In this document: positions 1 through 7,190 of the stretch, one piece after another
How the letters are laid out: each line of letters opens with the position of its first letter
How positions within the stretch are numbered: position 1 is the first letter of the stretch
DNA from: AP-15 sp963733945
Lineage (GTDB): Bacteria; Pseudomonadota; Alphaproteobacteria; ATCC43930; CGMCC-115725
NCBI GenBank assembly: GCA_963733945.1
Contig: CAVTFD010000039.1
Span: 62,001 to 126,000, forward strand
Length of the DNA: 64,000 nucleotides
Direction of reading: 5' to 3'
Position numbers and translations under genes: made by a program
Notes under the pieces: generated by a model
Databases searched by the model: none
Told to the model about the DNA's origin: nothing
Seen by the model: the letters and a program-made list of their open reading frames with translations, nothing else

Positions 1-690
1 TTAGAGGCGAGCGGCATCACTGACTTGATGGCCAAAGCCGCTCCTTATGCCGGCAGTGCGGCTGGCTGGTTCGTCGGCGCATTGGGCGGGTTCGGCATTG
101 TCGTCGTGCAGTTTGTCCTGACCGTCGTCATCGCCGCGGTCATGTATGCCGGGGGCGAGCGGGCGGCGGGCATCGTCCAGTTGTTCGGCCATCGGCTCGC
201 GGGCGAGCGGGGCCGGCAATCGGTATTGCTGGCAGGTCAGGCGATCCGCGGAGTGGCGCTGGGCGTGGTCGTGACTGCATTGCTGCAATCAGTGCTGGGC
301 GGTATCGGCCTGGCGATTGCCGGGGTACCGTTCGCAACCGTGCTTACTGCGGTCATGTTCATGATGTGCATCGCCCAGCTCGGGCCTGGGCTGGTGCTGA
401 TCCCGGCGGTCGTGTGGCAGTATTGGACCGGCGGGCCCGGCTGGGGGACGTTCCTGCTGGTATGGTCGCTTATCGTCGTCAGCCTCGACAACATTGTGCG
501 CCCGATGCTGATCCGGAAAGGTGCGCACCTGCCGATGATCTTGCTGTTGGCCGGGGTGATCGGCGGCTTGATCGCCTTTGGCCTGGTCGGCATCTTCCTC
601 GGCCCGGTCGTGTTAGCGGTCGCTTACACCCTGCTGCAGGCGTGGATGGAAGAGGACCCGATTGCGCATCTCGACGACGAGCCCGGCTGA
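1..690 (+). CDS. AI-2E family transporter (permease), 5' end outside window
   Basis: The frame is open from base 1, so this is the last 229 codons of a longer gene. The translation is strongly hydrophobic with several membrane segments. The C-terminal half has the AI-2E/PerM (PF01594) pattern: a GPGLVLIPAVVWQYWTG-like stretch, then DNIVRPMLIRKGAHLP and a final FGLVGIFLGPVVLAV helix. The family comprises inner-membrane permeases, some exporting autoinducer-2 or acting in Na+/H+ exchange; the substrate here cannot be told. It ends in a short acidic tail. The next gene converges on it after about 40 bp, so it is not in an operon with what follows. Family assignment is firm; function is not. Confidence 0.85.
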   Translation, partial: LEASGITDLMAKAAPYAGSAAGWFVGALGGFGIVVVQFVLTVVIAAVMYAGGERAAGIVQLFGHRLAGERGRQSVLLAGQAIRGVALGVVVTALLQSVLGGIGLAIAGVPFATVLTAVMFMMCIAQLGPGLVLIPAVVWQYWTGGPGWGTFLLVWSLIVVSLDNIVRPMLIRKGAHLPMILLLAGVIGGLIAFGLVGIFLGPVVLAVAYTLLQAWMEEDPIAHLDDEPG

Positions 691-726
691 CCCGATCGCG
701 GGCCCATCGCCGGCTCGGAGCGAGCG

Positions 727-740
727 GTCGCTTAAGCGAC
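727..740. terminator. Perfect 14-bp palindrome between convergent genes
   Basis: GTCGCTTAAGCGAC is a perfect palindrome lying between two convergent genes. It contains the TAA stop of the minus-strand DUF364 gene. On the plus strand it is followed by TTT, so it could form a short stem with loop TTAA and act as a weak terminator. The stem is only 5 bp, so this is tentative. Confidence 0.3.
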
Positions 741-1595
741 TTTGGCGGGGTATTCAACCGGCCGCCGCGCGAGCACCAGCTTTTGTGCCGAGCGGCCAAA
801 GAAATGATAGCCCGATCCCCCTTCGGCCAAGAGGTCGAGGAACGCATCGGCGTCGGTAATCTTGACACAGCCCAAAACATCGGCGCCGCGGGCGAGAAAG
901 GCGTCCGGCAGCATCCCGACCGTTGGCCCGACGATCGTGACCCGGGTCTCGGGCCGGACCAGCGCCAGCAGATCTTCGAGCGTATTGTTGACCAGGGTCG
1001 CGCCGGTGATCAGTACGACATCGGCCTCGGGCACGATCTCCGCGGCCTGCTCGGCCGGCCGGAAGAACGGCAGCTCATCGGCTTTTAAGGTGGCCGAGTC
1101 CTGCTCCAGTACGAGAAAGGCCTGTCCCCGCCGCTTCAGCTCCTTGAGGAACGGGACGAAAGCCCCGACCACCACGACCTTGTCGCTCTTGCGGATTTCG
1201 GTCGCGTCAAAGGCATCGACCCCGGGGCGCAACTCGACATCGGGGTGGGGGCGGCGTTGCCAGCAGCGATCGGCCAGCGCGTTGACCGTGGCTATCCCGA
1301 CGGCGCGACGAATGCCGTGGCCGGATAGGGCCTCGCGCGCCAGGTCGGCGGCAAGTCGGCCGGCAAGCTTGCCGGGAAACGGCATCGCCATCGCCGAGCT
1401 CGGACAGCACACCGCCTCGGGGATCGTCTTGATCGGCGTGGCACAGCTGCCGCCGCTGCCGTTCATGAGCTTGACCCCGGTGAAAAACAACCCGACGACC
1501 ACCCGCTCGACGGCGATCTCGTCGAGTTCGGGGCCGAGAATGGCGCCGATCGCCGCGATAGTTTCGCCGAGGATAGTTCTGCTATCGCTGTGCAT
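732..1595 (-). CDS. DUF364-family protein (putative metal-chelation Rossmann-like protein)
   Basis: This 287-residue soluble protein has the two-part DUF4213/DUF364 organisation. The N-terminal part carries a conserved NGSGGSCATPIKT-type segment (about residues 45-60). The C-terminal half is Rossmann-like, with KVVVVGAFVPFLKEL near residue 140, DVVLITGATLVNNTLEDLL near 190 and VTIVGPTVGMLPDAFLARG near 220. DUF364 proteins are often encoded beside metal or molybdate ABC importers and have been proposed to bind metal; the chemistry is not established. It lies divergently just upstream of mop and the importer genes, which supports a role in metal handling. The ATG at 1595 has no strong ribosome-binding site. 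Confidence 0.8.
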   Translation of the reverse strand: MHSDSRTILGETIAAIGAILGPELDEIAVERVVVGLFFTGVKLMNGSGGSCATPIKTIPEAVCCPSSAMAMPFPGKLAGRLAADLAREALSGHGIRRAVGIATVNALADRCWQRRPHPDVELRPGVDAFDATEIRKSDKVVVVGAFVPFLKELKRRGQAFLVLEQDSATLKADELPFFRPAEQAAEIVPEADVVLITGATLVNNTLEDLLALVRPETRVTIVGPTVGMLPDAFLARGADVLGCVKITDADAFLDLLAEGGSGYHFFGRSAQKLVLARRPVEYPAKVA

Positions 1596-1753
1596 CGACA
1601 GGTCCGGTTTTCATGCTGGCATCGCCATATCCGATAAGATAGATCGATCGCTCACTGCGGCAAAGGATCTCGGCAGCGAGCGGAGCGGCCCCGACCATAT
1701 CAGGAAACGCCGCTGCCACCACCAATAGCCGAATTTATTGACAGGAGAGTTTG

Positions 1754-1960
1754 ATGAAGCTCAGCGCCCGCAATCAGCTCAAGGGCAAGATCGTCGGGGA
1801 GACCAAGGGTCAGACAACCGCGCATGTCCGCATCGATATCGGGGCCGGGGTTATCGTCACCTCGTCGATCACCAACGAGGCGGTCGACGATCTCGGCCTC
1901 AAAATTGGCGACGACGCGTTTGCGGTGATCAAGGCCTCGGATGTGATGGTCGCCAAGTGA
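1754..1960 (+). CDS. Molbindin: Mop/TOBE-domain molybdate-binding protein
   Basis: This 68-residue protein is essentially one Mop/TOBE domain (MKLSARNQLKG at the start, VTSSITNEAVDDLGLK in the middle, AFAVIKASDVMV at the end), the normal size of a stand-alone molbindin. Such proteins assemble into oligomers that bind and store molybdate in the cytoplasm. The ATG at 1754 is preceded by ACAGGAGAG, a good ribosome-binding site; the TTG just before it is not needed. Its TGA overlaps the GTG start of the next gene (GTGA), so it is translationally coupled to the substrate-binding protein of an ABC importer. That coupling is the best clue that the importer carries molybdate or tungstate. Confidence 0.9.
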   Translation: MKLSARNQLKGKIVGETKGQTTAHVRIDIGAGVIVTSSITNEAVDDLGLKIGDDAFAVIKASDVMVAK

Positions 1961-2994
1961 GGCGACGCAGCCTCCTCGGCCTTGGCGCCCTCACCGCGCT
2001 GACTTGGCCGTCGTGGCGCGCTGCGGCAAAACCCTTCACCGACTCGGCCGGTCGCCAGGTCGACATCCCAGGTTCGGTGCGCCGGGTCTTTCCGGCCGGG
2101 CCGCCGGCTTCGGTTACTCTGTTTACGGTCGCACCCGAGAAGATGCTGGGCTGGACCCGGGCGCCGAGCGAGGCGGCACGACCCTTCATCCCCAAGCGCT
2201 ACGCCGAGTTGCCCGAACTCGGCCGGCTCACCGGTCGCGGCAACACGGTCAATTTCGAAAATGTCGTCAAGCTCGCGCCTGATCTGGTGCTCGATGTCGG
2301 CAATACGACCGAAACCTATGTTTCGCTGGCCAATCGGGTGCAGGCTCAGACACATATTCCGGATGTGCTGATCGCGGGCCACCTTGCACAGACGCCGCAG
2401 ACGTTGCGAATTCTCGGCGGGTTGCTCGAGGTTCAGCAACGCGCCGAGACGCTCGCCGTCTATGCCGAGGCGGTGCTGAGCCGGGTGCAAAAGGAGATCG
2501 CAAAAATTCCGCCGGCTGAGCGGCCTACCCTCTATATCGCCCGCGGTCCCCATGGCTTGGAAAGCGCCGTCGCCGGCTCGATCGGCAGCGAGGTCGTCGA
2601 TCTGGTCGGCGGGCGCAATGTTGTCGGCAAAGACGCCGGGCCGCACACGATCGTCGATGTTTCTCCGGAGCAGGTCCTGGCGTGGCAACCGGAGGTGGTC
2701 CTGACCATCGACTGGCGCTTTCACGCCGCAATCCGCACCGACCCGGTGTGGCGTCAGCTCAAGGCGGTGCAGGCCGGGCATATCCATTTCGTCCCCGACC
2801 TGCCGTTTTCGTGGCTCGACGATCCGCCGGCGCCCAATCGGCTGATCGGCCTCTTATGGCTCGGCAAGCTGCTCTATCCTACGGCTTTTCCACAGGACAT
2901 CCGTGCCGAGGCGCGCCGCTTTTATGCGCTCTTCTATCAGCAGGAACCGAGCGACGCGCAGCTCGACGGCCTTTTTGCCGAACCCTCGGCGTGA
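1957..2994 (+). CDS. ABC importer substrate-binding protein (BtuF/TroA-like), probable molybdate/metal binding
   Basis: The gene encodes 345 residues from a GTG that overlaps the mop stop codon. The N-terminus is RRRSLLGLGAL followed by a hydrophobic stretch and Ala-rich cleavage region, resembling a twin-arginine signal. The mature part looks like the periplasmic_binding_2 (PF01497) fold: a QVDIPGSVRRVFPAG opening, NFENVVKLAPDLVLDVGN in the first lobe, a long linking helix, then VVDLVGGRNVVGKDAG and SPEQVLAWQPEVVLTID in the second lobe. The family normally delivers siderophores, cobalamin or haem to FecCD permeases, but MolA-type members bind molybdate. Coupling to mop favours that reading. 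It is the first gene of a three-gene importer cassette. Confidence 0.85.
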   Translation: MRRRSLLGLGALTALTWPSWRAAAKPFTDSAGRQVDIPGSVRRVFPAGPPASVTLFTVAPEKMLGWTRAPSEAARPFIPKRYAELPELGRLTGRGNTVNFENVVKLAPDLVLDVGNTTETYVSLANRVQAQTHIPDVLIAGHLAQTPQTLRILGGLLEVQQRAETLAVYAEAVLSRVQKEIAKIPPAERPTLYIARGPHGLESAVAGSIGSEVVDLVGGRNVVGKDAGPHTIVDVSPEQVLAWQPEVVLTIDWRFHAAIRTDPVWRQLKAVQAGHIHFVPDLPFSWLDDPPAPNRLIGLLWLGKLLYPTAFPQDIRAEARRFYALFYQQEPSDAQLDGLFAEPSA

Positions 2995-4015
2995 GGTTCG
3001 GGCAGCTTCCCGCTATCATGCGGTCGCCGTTGCGGCGGTTTTAGGCCTGCTGGCGCTGGTCGCGATCGCGATCTCGGTCGGACCCTATCCGGTGGCGCCC
3101 GGCGACCTCGTGAGATTACTGATCGCCAAGGCCGGGGGCCACGCCCGGCCGCTGCCGGCGGCCGCCGAAACCGTCATTCTACAAATTCGCCTGCCGCAGG
3201 TGTTGGCGGCGTTGGCGGTCGGCGCAGCGCTCGCCGCCTCGGGTGCGGCATACCAATCACTGTTCCGCAACCCGCTGGTCTCGCCGGACATTCTCGGCGT
3301 CTCGTCGGGCGCCGCGTTCGGGGCGGTGATCGGGATCTTCCTATCCTTGCCGGTGGTGGCGATCGAAGCCGCCTCGTTTGTCGGCGGGTTGGCGGCAGTG
3401 CTGATCGTCTACGCCAATGCGGCGGCAATCCGCGGGCGTGACGCGGTGCTGGCGCTGGTGCTTGCCGGCGTCGTCATCGGCGCGTTGTTTGGCGCCGGCG
3501 TCGGATTGCTGAAATATCTCGCCGACCCCTACAACCAGCTGCCCGCGATCACCTTCTGGCTGCTGGGCAGCCTGGCGGCGACCAATCCGGGCGATCTGAC
3601 GCCGCTGCTGCCGGCGGTAGCGATCGGGTTGGCGCCGCTCGGCCTGCTGCGTTGGCGCATCGATGTGATGACATTGGGCGAAGAGGAGGCGACGGCTCTC
3701 GGCCTCGACACCCGCGTGTTGCGGATCGTCGTAATCGCGGCGGCGACGTTGATGACCTCGGCCGCTGTTGCGGCGAGCGGCATCATCGGCTGGGTCGGGC
3801 TGGTCGTGCCGCATCTGGCGCGGCTTGTCGTCGGCCCTTCCTTTACCCGGCTGCTGCCGGTCAGCGTCCTGTTCGGCGCCGCTTATCTGCTGGCCGTCGA
3901 TACGCTGGCGCGCAGCTTGGGCACTGTGGAACTGCCGCTCGGCGTGTTGACCGCGGCGCTGGGCACGCCGGTGTTTCTGTGGGTCCTCGCCTTCAGCCGG
4001 CGTCCGGCATGGTGA
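2903..4015 (+). CDS. FecCD-family ABC transporter permease
   Basis: A hydrophobic protein with about 9-10 membrane helices and the FecCD signatures RLPQVLAALAVGAALAASGA, NPLVSPDILGVSSGAAFGA, and SGIIGWVGLVVPHLARLVVG near the C-terminus, the loop that contacts the ATPase. It is the channel of the importer. The start is uncertain: ATG 2903 lies well inside the upstream gene, while TTG 2975 would give 346 residues, closer to the family. A GTG at 2991 in the expected overlap position is out of frame by one base, so a small indel near 3000-3014 may have moved the start. Its end overlaps the ATPase gene. Confidence 0.85.
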   Translation: MPRRAAFMRSSISRNRATRSSTAFLPNPRREVRAASRYHAVAVAAVLGLLALVAIAISVGPYPVAPGDLVRLLIAKAGGHARPLPAAAETVILQIRLPQVLAALAVGAALAASGAAYQSLFRNPLVSPDILGVSSGAAFGAVIGIFLSLPVVAIEAASFVGGLAAVLIVYANAAAIRGRDAVLALVLAGVVIGALFGAGVGLLKYLADPYNQLPAITFWLLGSLAATNPGDLTPLLPAVAIGLAPLGLLRWRIDVMTLGEEEATALGLDTRVLRIVVIAAATLMTSAAVAASGIIGWVGLVVPHLARLVVGPSFTRLLPVSVLFGAAYLLAVDTLARSLGTVELPLGVLTAALGTPVFLWVLAFSRRPAW

Positions 4016-4806
4016 CGAGCGCGCCACGCCTGTTGGTCGAGGACCTGAGTTACGGTTATCGCGGGCATATCGTCGGGCATCATGTCAGTTTTGCGGTCGG
4101 CGCGGGCGAGGTGTTGTGCGTGCTCGGGCGCAACGGCGAAGGCAAGTCGACCTTGTTCAAGACCGTCCTCGGTCTGGTGCCCCCGCTCGCCGGCACGGTT
4201 CGCGTCGATGGCCAAGCAATCTCGGGCTGGAACGCCCGCCGCCAGGCGCTAAGCTTCGGCTATGTCCCGCAGAGCGGCGCTGGCGGCTTTCCGTTTACCG
4301 TGCGCGAGATCGTGCTGATGGGGCGCACCGCACATCACGGGCCGTTCTCGGCGCCGTCGAGCGCCGATCGCGACGCCGCCGACGAGGCGATTGCTACGCT
4401 CGGGATCGACCACCTTGCCGAGCGCGAGTGGCTGCGGGTCAGCGGGGGCGAACGGCAGCTCGCGCTGGTCGCCCGCGCCTTGGCTCAGGAGCCGCAAATC
4501 CTGGTCCTCGACGAACCAACCGCGAGCCTCGATTTCGGCAACCAGCTGCGGGTTCTCGATGCGGTGCGCCGCCTCGCCCGCAACCGCGCACTGTCGGTGT
4601 TGTTGTCCACCCATCACCCCGAGCAAGCTTTCAGTTGCGCCGATAGGGTCGCGGTCCTGGCCGGCGGCGAATTGCTGCGGCTCGGCAGTCCGAGCGAGAC
4701 CATCACCGCCGAGACGCTGCGCGCGTGCTACTCCGTCGATGTCGCAGTGCTGCCGGTTGCCGATGGCCGCTACCGCGTCTGCGTGCCGCGCTCCTATCTC
4801 GCCTGA
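4009..4806 (+). CDS. ABC transporter ATP-binding protein (FecE/BtuD-like)
   Basis: A 265-residue ATPase. Walker A is GRNGEGKST (about residue 40), with Glu in place of the common Ala; the Q-loop is in FGYVPQSG; the signature is VSGGERQLALVARAL; Walker B is ILVLDEPTASLD; and the switch His is in STHHPEQAF. The ATG at 4009 overlaps the permease stop, so all three importer genes are translationally linked. It energises import through the FecCD permease. Downstream is a possible promoter for the phosphonate genes rather than another importer gene. Assignment to the family is clear; the substrate (molybdate, iron chelate or cobalamin) is inferred from mop. Confidence 0.88.
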   Translation: MVTSAPRLLVEDLSYGYRGHIVGHHVSFAVGAGEVLCVLGRNGEGKSTLFKTVLGLVPPLAGTVRVDGQAISGWNARRQALSFGYVPQSGAGGFPFTVREIVLMGRTAHHGPFSAPSSADRDAADEAIATLGIDHLAEREWLRVSGGERQLALVARALAQEPQILVLDEPTASLDFGNQLRVLDAVRRLARNRALSVLLSTHHPEQAFSCADRVAVLAGGELLRLGSPSETITAETLRACYSVDVAVLPVADGRYRVCVPRSYLA

Positions 4807-4872
4807 CGAGAAACCTTAAATCTTTGGGCCCCGCGTCACCGTTCTGTGATGTGCGGGCATTACTCCGCTGCC

Positions 4873-4878
4873 TATAAT
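4873..4878 (+). promoter_or_regulatory. Candidate -10 box (TATAAT) ahead of phn genes
   Basis: An exact TATAAT hexamer sits about 27 bp upstream of the phnD start, between two gene blocks where a promoter is expected. No good -35 element is visible 16-18 bp upstream, so this is weak evidence. A short inverted repeat (CCGGG ... CCCGG, about 4882-4899) lies just before the ribosome-binding region. Confidence 0.3.
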
Positions 4879-4904
4879 GCCGGGCGTTCCAATCCCGGGA
4901 GATA

Positions 4905-5570
4905 ATGATGAGAGCAAACCTGGGCTGCCGTGCCGCAGCCCTGCTGACCATGATGATATCGACGTACAGGTCTCCAGCGATTGGGCCGGCATCGCGACCG
5001 CGCTCGCCAACGACCAGGCCGACATTGCCTGGATGGGTCCTTGGGGCTATGTGCTCGCCAACCACGCCGGCGGCGCACAGGCAATCGCGATGGTGAAATA
5101 CGACGGCAAGCCAATTTATCACGCGATTATCGTTAGCAAGCCGAGCCTCGACATCAAGCATTGGCCGCAAAACGCCAAAGGCATGGGCATCTCGCTTGCC
5201 GATGTGGGATCGACCTCTGGCTGGCTGATCCCAACCTATTGGTTCAAGTCACAAGGAATTGACCCAAAGACTTTCTTCAAGTACCGGGACGGCTCCACTC
5301 ACCCAGCGAATGAGTTGGCAGTGGTCAATGGTCAAGTCGATCTCGCGACCGATTACGACCGCAACCGCAACAGCATGATCGAGAAGGGCCGTATTCCGGG
5401 ACCCAGCCCTCGTCGCCAAGCTGCAGCAGCTGGTGCTCGCCATCAGTCCCGACCAGGCAAAGTTGTTCATGCCCGCCCACTACACTGGGTGGGTCCCGGC
5501 AAACAATGGCGATTACAAGATGATCGAGCATGCCGGCTTGGCGGTCGGCGCGCTGAAAGCCGCCAACTGA
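4905..5570 (+). pseudogene. phnD: Degraded phosphonate ABC transporter substrate-binding protein (PhnD)
   Basis: The coding sequence is spread over three frames. A signal-peptide-like start (MMRANLGCRAAALLTMM) is in one frame. The mature part, beginning DIDVQVSSDWAGIATALAN with the GSTSGW ligand-loop motif, runs in a second frame to about 5400. The C-terminus (PALVAKLQQLVLAISPDQAK, then HYTGWVPANNGDYK) is in a third frame ending at TGA 5568-5570. About 50 residues normally found between signal peptide and first lobe are missing. An intact PhnD binds phosphonates or phosphite in the periplasm for PhnCE. With both a deletion and a frameshift it is probably non-functional. Confidence 0.8.
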
Positions 5571-6403
5571 TCGGCGTCCCCCGGGTCGTCCGCATCGTTG
5601 AGGACGGCCGGCCCCGCTACGTCGAGCCGGCACGGAGCTGGCTCGCCGGCGGGCGGCTGCGCTTTGCAGCTGCACTTCTGGTGTTTGCGGCGTTTTACGC
5701 GGTCTGCCTGCATTATGCCGAGATCGACCTCGGGCGGTTGTGGATCGGCCTGCCAAAGCTCGTTCACTGGACTGCGCACGCATGGCCGCCGGATCTGAGC
5801 GAACTTGATCTCCTGCTGTTCCGGGCAGCGCAGACGGTGGCAATGGCGACAATCGGCACCAGCCTCGCTGTTGTTATCGCGGCCCCGCTTTGCCTGCTGG
5901 CGGCGCGCAACGTGATGGCGGCGGGCTTGGTGTATTATCCGGCGCGTTGGCTGCTGAACCTCTTGAGGGGCGTCGATAGCTTTGTCTTCGCCCTGCTCTT
6001 CGTCGCGGCAGTGGGGCTAGGTCCGTTCGCTGGTGTCCTCGGCATCGGCCTCCATTCGGCGGGCAGCGTCTCCAAACTCTGGTCCGAGGCGATCGAGACG
6101 ATCGAGCCCGGCCCGCTCGAAGCCGTCGCGATGACCGGCGCCGGGCGCCTCAAGGTGGTGTTTCACGCCCTGTTGCCCGACGTGCTGCCGGCGCTGCTAT
6201 CTACCAGCCTTTACATCTGGGAATTCAACATTCGGTCCTCGACCGTGCTCGGGCTGGTGGGTGCCGGAGGTATCGGGCAAGACCTGAAGAACGCTGTCGA
6301 TCTGCTCGATTTCCCCACCGTCGCGACGATCATCATGATCATCCTGGCCATGGTGACGGCGATCGATCAAGTCAGCGGCTGGTTGCGCTGGAGGCTGGTC
6401 TGA
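5567..6403 (+). CDS. phnE: Phosphonate ABC transporter permease PhnE
   Basis: A 278-residue inner-membrane permease. The first helix is at LRFAAALLVFAAFYAVCL. BPD_transp_1 features include TVAMATIGTSLAVVIAAPL, LLRGVDSFVFALLFVAAVGLG and the coupling-loop region EAVAMTGAGRLKVVFHALLP, ending with NIRSSTVLGLVGAGGIG typical of PhnE. The reading frame is also open upstream through the broken phnD, but homology begins at IGVPRVVRIVEDGR. No ATG, GTG or TTG is available there; a CTG at 5567 overlaps the phnD TGA (CTGA). The start is therefore either CTG or a lost start codon. It should pair with PhnC just downstream. Confidence 0.85.
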   Translation: MIGVPRVVRIVEDGRPRYVEPARSWLAGGRLRFAAALLVFAAFYAVCLHYAEIDLGRLWIGLPKLVHWTAHAWPPDLSELDLLLFRAAQTVAMATIGTSLAVVIAAPLCLLAARNVMAAGLVYYPARWLLNLLRGVDSFVFALLFVAAVGLGPFAGVLGIGLHSAGSVSKLWSEAIETIEPGPLEAVAMTGAGRLKVVFHALLPDVLPALLSTSLYIWEFNIRSSTVLGLVGAGGIGQDLKNAVDLLDFPTVATIIMIILAMVTAIDQVSGWLRWRLV

Positions 6404-7158
6404 CCGCTCCGACGATCCGGGTCGAAGGGCTCGGAAAGCGCTATGACGGCAAGCCGGTGCTCAGCGAGATCGGCTTTACCGTGACGGCCGGCGAGGTGGT
6501 CGCGATCCTCGGGCCGAGCGGGGCAGGCAAGACGACATTGTTCCGCTGCCTCGCTCGGCTGGTCGAAGCCGAGCAAGGCGAGATCTACCTCCTCGGGCAT
6601 TCGATCAGGGGAATGCGCTCGAGCGAGCTGCGGCGCGCCCGCCGCGATATCGGCCTGGTGTTCCAGCAGCACAACCTGATCCGCCGCCGCTCGGCACTCG
6701 ACAATGTGCTGGCCGGCCGGCTCGGTCACGTCCCACTGTGGCGAGTGGTGGCCAGGCGCTTCGGGCAGACCGACCGGGAGCGGGCGTTCGCGGCGCTGGA
6801 CCGGGTGGATCTGCTCGAATTCGCCGAACGTCGTGCCGACCGGCTGTCCGGCGGCCAGCAGCAGCGCGTCGCGATTGCCCGGGTGCTCGCCCAGGAGAGC
6901 CTGGTGATCCTGGCAGACGAACCGGTCGCTAGCCTCGATCCAGCCTCGGCTGTGTCAGTTCTCTCGTTGTTGCGCGACATCGCACATGAACGCGGCATCA
7001 CCGTGCTGTGCAGCCTGCATCAGGTGGGTTTGGTCCCGGACTTCGCCGATCGGGTCCTCGGTCTGCATGCCGGGCGGCTGGTCGCCGATCGAGCAGTTGA
7101 GAACTTCCGAATAGCGTCTGACCACGAGATTTATGCTCGGCCGGAGAGCGAACGGTAG
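6400..7158 (+). CDS. phnC: Phosphonate ABC transporter ATPase PhnC
   Basis: An ABC ATPase of 252 residues if read from CTG 6400, or 233 from GTG 6457. Walker A is GPSGAGKTT, the Q-loop is in VFQQHNLI, the signature is LSGGQQQRVAIARVL, Walker B is VILADEPVASLD, and the switch His is in CSLHQVGLV. SLHQVG and the long YxxxxI-type tail are typical of PhnC. Homology begins upstream of the GTG, at TIRVEGLGKRYDG, so the GTG start would cut the first strand. CTG 6400 overlaps the phnE TGA, the same arrangement as at the phnD/phnE junction. It powers phosphonate uptake, but its binding protein is broken. Confidence 0.88.
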   Translation: MTAPTIRVEGLGKRYDGKPVLSEIGFTVTAGEVVAILGPSGAGKTTLFRCLARLVEAEQGEIYLLGHSIRGMRSSELRRARRDIGLVFQQHNLIRRRSALDNVLAGRLGHVPLWRVVARRFGQTDRERAFAALDRVDLLEFAERRADRLSGGQQQRVAIARVLAQESLVILADEPVASLDPASAVSVLSLLRDIAHERGITVLCSLHQVGLVPDFADRVLGLHAGRLVADRAVENFRIASDHEIYARPESER

Positions 7159-7190
7159 CCGCGCCCCCACGGAACCCGGCCCCCTGTCGG

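Noticed and set aside
1615..1650. AT-rich stretch upstream of mop with partial resemblance to a ModE-type Mo-box (ATCGCCATAT ... ATAGATCGAT).
   Set aside because: The halves are not a convincing inverted repeat and too few positions match the Mo-box pattern.
4877..6403. A single 508-codon open frame that would read as a PhnD-PhnE fusion.
   Set aside because: The region between about 5400 and 5567 is out of frame relative to PhnD family sequence, and phnD's true C-terminus ends at 5570 in another frame.
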